Positions 59,085-64,000 of a DNA stretch of 64,000 nt are shown one piece after another. Below the pieces are notes generated by a model, which was not told the origin of the DNA, searched no databases, and saw nothing but the letters and a program-made list of their open reading frames with translations. Location: NCBI RefSeq assembly GCF_003614435.1, contig NZ_CP025546.1:2666001-2730000 (forward strand), read 5' to 3'. The position numbers were made by a program, and so were the translations under genes. The DNA comes from Mycobacterium paragordonae. Lineage in GTDB: Bacteria; Actinomycetota; Actinomycetes; Mycobacteriales; Mycobacteriaceae. Numbering within the stretch: the stretch's first letter is position 1; the number at the start of each line of letters is the position of its first letter.

Positions 59085-59906
59085 ATGTCTGACCTCAAGA
59101 ATGACCAAGGGCCGACGGTCACCGCCACGCAGGTAGCCCAGAACGGCGTCTTCGAGAAGTTCGCGCGCGCCGGGTTCGTGGCGAGCGGGATCCTGCACCT
59201 GATCATCGGCTACCTGGCCATCCGAATCGCGCTCGGCGACGGCGGCACCGCTGACCAGTCCGGGGCATTGGCGACGTTGGCGTCGCGCCCTGGCGGGCCC
59301 TTCGCCCTGTGGATCGCCGCTGTCGTCTTGCTGACGCTCGGGCTGTGGCGGCTCATCGAAACGGTTCTCGGCCGTGCGGCCGACCGCGACTCGCAGGACT
59401 CACCCGGCGGAATGCAACGGGCGAAGACCTTCGGCGTCGCCGTTGTCTATCTCGGGTTCGCTTACTCCACTTTCGGATTCGCCCGGGGCGCCGGAAGATC
59501 CGCCGGAGAGCAGAGCTCGACCATCAGCGCCAGGCTGATGCAGAGCACCGCCGGCACCATCGCACTGATCGCGGGCGGGATCGGCATCGTCGCGGTGGGT
59601 GGCTATCACATCTACAAAGGCGCCGGCCGCAAATTCGTCGACGACCTCAACGGCAGGTCGGGCAAGCTGGTGCGCCGACTCGGCGTGGCGGGTTACGTCG
59701 GGAAAGGGGTGGTCATCGCCACAGCGGGTGTCCTGGTGGTTGTCGCCGCATCGCGCTCCGAGCCGGACAAGGCCACCGGACTCGACGGCGCCCTCAAGAC
59801 CTTGGGCGCTCAGCCCTATGGCGTAGTGCTGTTGATCGCTGCCGGCGCCGGGATCATCACCTATGGCCTGTACAGCTTTGTGCTGGCCCGCTCAACCAAG
59901 ATGTAG
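59085..59906 (+). CDS. DUF1206 membrane protein
   Basis: The 273-residue protein has six membrane helices in three pairs, each pair beginning with a Gly-rich ARAGFVASGILHL-like motif: near 27-37, AKTFGVAVVYLGF near 113, and LGVAGYVGKGVVI near 199. This triple repeat is the signature of DUF1206. The start at 59085 follows GAAGGGAG. No function is established for the family. It is 31 bp downstream of ppc in the same direction and could share its transcript. Confidence 0.88.
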   Translation: MSDLKNDQGPTVTATQVAQNGVFEKFARAGFVASGILHLIIGYLAIRIALGDGGTADQSGALATLASRPGGPFALWIAAVVLLTLGLWRLIETVLGRAADRDSQDSPGGMQRAKTFGVAVVYLGFAYSTFGFARGAGRSAGEQSSTISARLMQSTAGTIALIAGGIGIVAVGGYHIYKGAGRKFVDDLNGRSGKLVRRLGVAGYVGKGVVIATAGVLVVVAASRSEPDKATGLDGALKTLGAQPYGVVLLIAAGAGIITYGLYSFVLARSTKM

Positions 59907-59912
59907 GCGCGC

Positions 59913-60698
59913 TCAGGAGCTCGTGCCCTCAAAGATGTTGTCGCGCAACGGCCCGGGCGCGGCCGCGGGATCGACGAACCATTCGTGGCGGAATATCGTG
60001 CCCAAGGCCTGCGGTGGCAGTCGCAGCAGAGCCTGATAGACACGTGCGCCCAGACCGGTGCCCAGCTGCGAGCGATGAGCGGCCACCGCATCCCGCTTCT
60101 GCCGGGCCATCGCGCGGACGTCGACCCGGTGCGTGATTTCCGCCCGGGGCGCATAGGCATCGTCCAGCACCTCCTGTTCGTACGGAGGTGGCAGACGCAG
60201 CAGTCGGCACAGGTCGCTGACCCGGCGCAGCAGCTCGCGCGGCATCGTCGCCTCGAGAATCCTTGGCGTGCCAGCCAGTTCGGCGGCCCGCTTGCCGACA
60301 TGATGCACCTGCACATGGTCACGGTGGCCGTACCCGCCGTTCGCCTGATAGCTCAGCAGCAGCTGCGCATCCTCGGCGCGAAGGATCGCGGCCAGGCGCT
60401 GCGCGGCCTCCTCGACGTCGGCCCGCCCGAATCGCACCCGGCCCGGCGGGTCCGGATAAAACTCCGGACCATACCCGCTGTCTGCATAGCCCAGGCATTC
60501 CGTTCGCTGCGCGCCGAGAATGCCGGTGCTCGAACGCAATTCGTCCAAGCGGGTGAGGTCGTCGTCGTTGTCTATGCGTCCGTCAGTGGCCGTGACGACG
60601 ACCACCCGATGACCGGCCGCGGCCGCTTTGGCCAGGGTGCCGCCGGTCAGGATCACCTCGTCGTCGGGGTGGGCGTGGAAGGCGACGACGGTGGACAT
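59913..60698 (-). CDS. LmbE/PIG-L-family deacetylase
   Basis: The 261-residue enzyme has the zinc motif AHPDDE (His10, Asp13) near the N terminus and the second site GHRDHVQVHH in the middle, as in N-acetylglucosaminyl deacetylases such as MshB and Mca. MshB (mycothiol synthesis) and Mca have their own loci, so this is probably a paralogue acting on another N-acetyl sugar or amide. It is convergent with the DUF1206 gene, 6 bp between stops. A P450 gene precedes it on the same strand with a 70-bp gap. Confidence 0.88.
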   Translation of the reverse strand: MSTVVAFHAHPDDEVILTGGTLAKAAAAGHRVVVVTATDGRIDNDDDLTRLDELRSSTGILGAQRTECLGYADSGYGPEFYPDPPGRVRFGRADVEEAAQRLAAILRAEDAQLLLSYQANGGYGHRDHVQVHHVGKRAAELAGTPRILEATMPRELLRRVSDLCRLLRLPPPYEQEVLDDAYAPRAEITHRVDVRAMARQKRDAVAAHRSQLGTGLGARVYQALLRLPPQALGTIFRHEWFVDPAAAPGPLRDNIFEGTSS

Positions 60699-60721
60699 GA
60701 CGTGATCGTATCGGTGTTTCG

Positions 60722-60755
60722 GTGAGCCCGGCCCGTCGGTGTGCCCGGCCCGTTC
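60722..60755. repeat. Two tandem 17-bp GC-rich repeats between the deacetylase and the P450
   Basis: GTGAGCCCGGCCCGTCG (60722-60738) is followed at once by GTGTGCCCGGCCCGTTC (60739-60755), and the next bases begin a third partial GTGTG. The array lies in the 70-bp gap between two genes on the minus strand. It is a small duplication with no clear function. Confidence 0.6.
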
Positions 60756-60768
60756 GTGTGTGCCAGCG

Positions 60769-62052
60769 TCAGCGCCTGGCCGCGTAGGTGACCGGGCAGG
60801 GCTCCGCTGCCCGTGCCACGCCGCCGATCTGAGCGGGGACCGGCCGCGGATGCGCCGGCCACCCCGCGCTCAGGTCATACTCGCGCAACAAGTGCGTCAC
60901 CGCCGCCGTCATCGCAGCCAGCGAGAAGGGTTGAGCCGGACAGGAATGCCGCCCGTGGCCGAACGCCGTCACCAGCATCGGCGACGGCAGATCAGCGGGG
61001 TCGGTGAGCCGGTGCCGGGTCCACCTGTCCGGATCCCAGGTGTCCAGTCCCGGCGCCGCAGCGGTGTTTAACAACGGCAGCAGGGTGGCGATGGTCCAGC
61101 CCGGCGGAACGCGGTACGTGACGTCGCCGGTGTTGAGTTCCACCGGTGACAACACCGTCCTGCTCATGATCGAGCGCTGCGCCAGACGCGTGGACTCGAG
61201 TGCGCAGCGCTGCGCGAAGTCGTTGTCGCCGTCGCGGATTCGTGGCTGATGTTGCGGATGTTCGACCAGGTCGACCAGTGCCCAGCCGAGTGCGGCGGCC
61301 AGGTTCGACATGGACGCGATGTGAATCAGGGCGACGTCGTGTGCGATGCCGCGCGCCCGGATCTCGTCGGGCTCGGAGGCCCATGCGGCAACGATCCTGC
61401 CGAACAGGTGTCCGTCGTCAGTTGCGCGGTAGCGTTGCGCCGCGGCCGCGACCGTGTCGGTGACATCGTCCAGCGCGGCACGTTCGGCGCGTTTGTCCGA
61501 GGCGGCCACCGCCGCCATCCGGTCCGGGTGGACGAACGCATCCGAGCCGTCCAGGGTGTCGAACGCACGAACCAGCCGGTCGAAGGCCGCACCGTCGGAG
61601 CATCCCGGCCCGGCCCACGAGGCGAGCCCCATCCGGTGCCCGAGCCGGCGGGTGAGATCGAAGACGTCCACCGAGCCGGCCGTGCCCAGTTCGGTGGTCG
61701 TCTGACGTAGCGCGGTGTCCAGGTTCGCGAGATATCCGGCGACGTCGTCGCGCCGAAACAGGTTGGTGGGCAGCGTGCGTCGGCCGGCGAAGATCTCCTC
61801 AGGCAGCTTGCGGCGCAGCATCAGGAAGTCGGCGACGCCCTTGCTGGCTTTGTCTTCCGGCAGGGCGTAAAAGGACTCGACGCCGGTGGGGGAGAAGGTG
61901 AACAGGTAGCGGTCGGTGCCGCTTTCCACCGCAAACGTGTCGCCACACCGATCGCGGGCAGCGGCGATGCTGGCGACCGCATCTTCAACGGCGACATCCC
62001 ACGGCAGGCCGGTACCGTCCGCGAGCGGCGGGGCGGGAACCGGGTACGTCAC
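60769..62052 (-). CDS. Unusual cytochrome P450
   Basis: The 427-residue protein carries the ExxR pair (ESTR, 286-289) and the haem loop FGHGRHSCPAQPFS with Cys371, so it is a P450. Two features are unusual. The I-helix (about 242-256) reads IHIASMSNLAAALGW and lacks the usual acid-Thr pair. The haem loop has CPA in place of CxG. P450s without the pair include peroxide-using enzymes and dehydratase-like members. The start is GTG 62052. It follows a small coiled-coil gene by four bases. I could not name the CYP family. Confidence 0.87.
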   Translation of the reverse strand: MTYPVPAPPLADGTGLPWDVAVEDAVASIAAARDRCGDTFAVESGTDRYLFTFSPTGVESFYALPEDKASKGVADFLMLRRKLPEEIFAGRRTLPTNLFRRDDVAGYLANLDTALRQTTTELGTAGSVDVFDLTRRLGHRMGLASWAGPGCSDGAAFDRLVRAFDTLDGSDAFVHPDRMAAVAASDKRAERAALDDVTDTVAAAAQRYRATDDGHLFGRIVAAWASEPDEIRARGIAHDVALIHIASMSNLAAALGWALVDLVEHPQHQPRIRDGDNDFAQRCALESTRLAQRSIMSRTVLSPVELNTGDVTYRVPPGWTIATLLPLLNTAAAPGLDTWDPDRWTRHRLTDPADLPSPMLVTAFGHGRHSCPAQPFSLAAMTAAVTHLLREYDLSAGWPAHPRPVPAQIGGVARAAEPCPVTYAARR

Positions 62053-62056
62053 GGAG

Positions 62057-62458
62057 TCAGCGCACGCCCCGATTGCGGAGCCGGTCCATCACACCGCGCA
62101 TCACGTGCTCGGTCGCGTTGATCGGCAGCATCATCGTCTCGCCCCAGCTGACGATGTTGTCCATTCGTTCCAGGATGGCCTCGACCGGTTGCAGTACCGC
62201 GAGCAGTCGCTTTGCGAGATCGTCGAGGCTGGACAGGGTCTGGTCCAGGTGGTCCAGACCCGTCTCCAACCGGGTCACGGTCGCGTCGAGCGCGGACAGC
62301 GACTTGTTAAGTTCCACCAGGGACGTGCCGAGTCCGTCCAGGACGTCCTCGACCTGCTCCACCGTCTTGTCGGCATTCAATGCCGCTTGGGTGAGCGTCT
62401 TCATTCTCTGCCGAGCTGGGGTCGGACGACCGCCGCTTCTGTCTGCCATGAAGGTCAT
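62057..62458 (-). CDS. Small coiled-coil protein of the pgl-opcA operon (Rv1444c-like)
   Basis: The 133-residue protein (125 from a second ATG at 62449 would lose the leader) has a heptad pattern from about residue 30 to 95 (VEQVEDVLDGLGTSLVELNKS, then LDATVTRLETGLDHLDQTLSSL), predicting a long coiled coil. Place and size match Rv1444c, an uncharacterised protein downstream of pgl in M. tuberculosis. No enzymatic motif. It is 50 bp downstream of pgl and 4 bp upstream of the P450 start. Confidence 0.82.
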   Translation of the reverse strand: MTFMADRSGGRPTPARQRMKTLTQAALNADKTVEQVEDVLDGLGTSLVELNKSLSALDATVTRLETGLDHLDQTLSSLDDLAKRLLAVLQPVEAILERMDNIVSWGETMMLPINATEHVMRGVMDRLRNRGVR

Positions 62459-62508
62459 TATTACCCGCTTGACACCGGGGATACAGCCCCGTCAGCAGCC
62501 GGGCCGTG

Positions 62509-63246
62509 TCAACGGGAAAGTTTGCCCGCTGCGCCCTCGTCGAGCAGCCAGCGGGTGATCTCGCGACCGATGGCCCCGGCGGCCGGTAGCGAGACCGGAT
62601 CCGCACCGCCGACGGCCGCCGCCACCGCATCGGCCTTGCCCTCGCCCGACACCAGCAGCCACACCTCGCGGGAACGCTGAATCGCGGGCAAGGTCAACGT
62701 GATTCGTTGCGGCGGAGGCTTGGGGGAGTCGTCCACCGCGACCACCAGACGGCTGGTCTCGCGCACCGCGGCAGTGTCGGGGAACAGCGAGTTGACGTGC
62801 CCTTCGGGCCCCATGCCGAGCAGATGGACATCGAAACTGGGCGCTTGTTCGCCGGGGCCGGCATTGGCTGCCAGGATCTGCTCGTACGCCAGGGCCGCCG
62901 CCTCGAGGTCGGAGCCGAATTCGCCGTCGCTGGCCGCCATTGGGTGCACCTGGCTGGCGGGGATGTCGATGTGGTCGAGCAGGGCTTCACGGGTTTGCTT
63001 TTCATTGCGCTCGTCGTCGTCTTCGGGGACGTAGCGTTCGTCCCCCCAGAACAGGTGCACCGTGGACCAGTCGACCGGATGCGAAGCGAGTGCGCGCAGC
63101 AGGGCGACGCCGTTGCCGCCGCCGGTCAGCGCGATCAGGGCTCGTCCCCGGGCCGCCGACGCGGCAACGATGGTGTCGACCAGTCGCTGCGCCGCAGCCC
63201 GCGCCAGACCCTCGCTGTCGGAAAATACTTCGATGTCAACGCTCAT
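62509..63246 (-). CDS. pgl: 6-phosphogluconolactonase
   Basis: Pgl (called devB in M. tuberculosis) hydrolyses 6-phosphogluconolactone, the second step of the oxidative pentose phosphate pathway. The start is the ATG at 63246, which overlaps the opcA stop as ATGA. The frame is open further upstream but is a shadow of opcA. The 245-residue protein shows [42 protein letters not shown] and RITLTLPAI, all family signatures. Confidence 0.97.
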   Translation of the reverse strand: MSVDIEVFSDSEGLARAAAQRLVDTIVAASAARGRALIALTGGGNGVALLRALASHPVDWSTVHLFWGDERYVPEDDDERNEKQTREALLDHIDIPASQVHPMAASDGEFGSDLEAAALAYEQILAANAGPGEQAPSFDVHLLGMGPEGHVNSLFPDTAAVRETSRLVVAVDDSPKPPPQRITLTLPAIQRSREVWLLVSGEGKADAVAAAVGGADPVSLPAAGAIGREITRWLLDEGAAGKLSR

Positions 63247-64000
63247 TGGTATTGCACCTTCTTGATGCCCTCCAGGGCCGCGTGGTAGATCTCGTCGGCG
63301 TCCAGCCGGCGCAGGTCTTCGGCCAGGCATTCACCGGTTACCCTGCGCGCCAACGGAACCAGCGCGTCGGGCTTGGCCGTGCGGCTCAGCGTCGCGGTGG
63401 TCCCGTCCTGGGGCCGGCTCAGCACGATGGTCTCGCTCTTGCGCACCAGTTCCACGGTGAGCTCGCCGACCTCACGGTGAACCGGGCCGTCGATCCGGCT
63501 GGCGAGCCAGCCCGCCAGTATGTCCAGTGCGGGTTCGGTTTCCAGGCCTGAGATCCGTGCCGACTCGATCGCCTCGTGTGGTGGCAGGTCGATCGCCGAG
63601 GTCAGCAACGCGCGCCAGTACGTGATGCGGCTCCAGGCGAGGTCGGTGTCGCCGGCGGTGTAGCCGGGCAACCGGCTCTTGATCGCAGCCAACGGGTCGA
63701 CGGCGTTGGTGGCGTCGGTGATTCGGCGAATTGCCAACTTGCCCAACGGATCCTGAGCAGGCACCGCCGGAGCGTTGTCCGGCCACCAGGCCACGACCGG
63801 AATGTCGGGCAGCAGGAACGGGATGACGACGCTGGCGGCATGCCCGGCCAACGGCCCGGACAGGGACAGCACCACGACCTCGCCGGCGCCCGCGTCACCG
63901 CCCACCCGGATCTGCGCGTCCAGACGTGGTTCGTCGGCATACGCATTGCCCCGCTTGGTCACGATGATGCGGCTCGGATGTTCGTGGCTGGCGTCGTTGG
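63243..64000 (-). CDS. opcA: OpcA, glucose-6-phosphate dehydrogenase assembly protein (5' end outside window)
   Basis: OpcA activates or helps assemble glucose-6-phosphate dehydrogenase (Zwf) in cyanobacteria and actinobacteria. The coding frame continues off the right edge; the visible 252 codons include [12 protein letters not shown] at the N-terminal side, a glucose-6-phosphate-dehydrogenase-subunit type sequence, and [16 protein letters not shown] in the middle. A GTG at 63962 is not the start, because homology continues upstream to the window end. zwf would be expected next, beyond the window. opcA is coupled to pgl by ATGA. Confidence 0.95.
   Translation of the reverse strand, partial: NDASHEHPSRIIVTKRGNAYADEPRLDAQIRVGGDAGAGEVVVLSLSGPLAGHAASVVIPFLLPDIPVVAWWPDNAPAVPAQDPLGKLAIRRITDATNAVDPLAAIKSRLPGYTAGDTDLAWSRITYWRALLTSAIDLPPHEAIESARISGLETEPALDILAGWLASRIDGPVHREVGELTVELVRKSETIVLSRPQDGTTATLSRTAKPDALVPLARRVTGECLAEDLRRLDADEIYHAALEGIKKVQYQ

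Overview
The window is high-GC actinobacterial chromosome and is almost certainly from a Mycobacterium. Its gene order follows, with gaps and insertions, the M. tuberculosis stretch from carA (Rv1383) to opcA (Rv1446c). A PE-family protein with a Gly-rich PGRS-like linker points to the slow-growing side of the genus. A ppc gene, which to my knowledge M. tuberculosis lacks, shows it is a different species. Nearly all of the sequence is coding, many starts are GTG, and many neighbours overlap by ATGA or GTGA, which suggests translational coupling. I saw no rRNA, tRNA, CRISPR array, insertion sequence or phage gene. All assignments come from reading motifs and recalled family sequences; no database was searched.

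Layout. 0-9.8 kb: housekeeping operons carA-carB-pyrF (pyrimidine synthesis), then mihF-gmk-rpoZ-coaBC-metK. 9.9-17.5 kb: an oxidative accessory block holding a split-barrel flavoprotein, an AlkB-type alkane hydroxylase, a divergent cholesterol-oxidase-like GMC flavoenzyme, a Baeyer-Villiger-type monooxygenase coupled to a CYP132-like P450, and a divergent AraC regulator. 17.5-22.2 kb: two tandem HSL-type esterases (nlhH, lipI), a YhhN membrane protein and a helicase-degenerate priA. 22.4-23.7 kb: a MarR regulator and a methyltransferase. 23.9-33.9 kb: fmt-rsmB-rpe-ribD, the opposed lprG-P55 lipid export pair, ribE-ribBA-ribH, and two envelope genes. 33.9-35.6 kb: a PE protein with an aspartic-protease domain. 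35.8-40.7 kb: the coupled uvrC-rapZ-cuvA-whiA operon. 40.8-47.3 kb: a neutral-lipid module of WS/DGAT, LipO-like esterase, FadD12-like ligase, PlsC-like acyltransferase and a divergent PucR regulator. 47.4-52.1 kb: a small hypothetical gene, a DUF3556 membrane protein, a CrtI-like oxidoreductase and a secreted Pro/Val/Gly/Ala repeat protein. 52.3-59.1 kb: glycolytic gap-pgk-tpiA and anaplerotic ppc, with secG and a small membrane protein reversed between them. 59.1-64.0 kb: a DUF1206 protein, a LmbE deacetylase, an unusual P450, a small coiled-coil protein, pgl and partial opcA.

The most interesting points are these. The AlkB/GMC/BVMO/P450/esterase block could encode a complete subterminal hydrocarbon or side-chain oxidation route. 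The cholesterol-oxidase homologue has Ser at the position of the isomerisation base. The P450 at 60.8-62.1 kb lacks the usual I-helix acid-alcohol pair. The PE-aspartic protease sits where M. tuberculosis has Rv1419. Several intergenic palindromes and tandem repeats look regulatory or repetitive.
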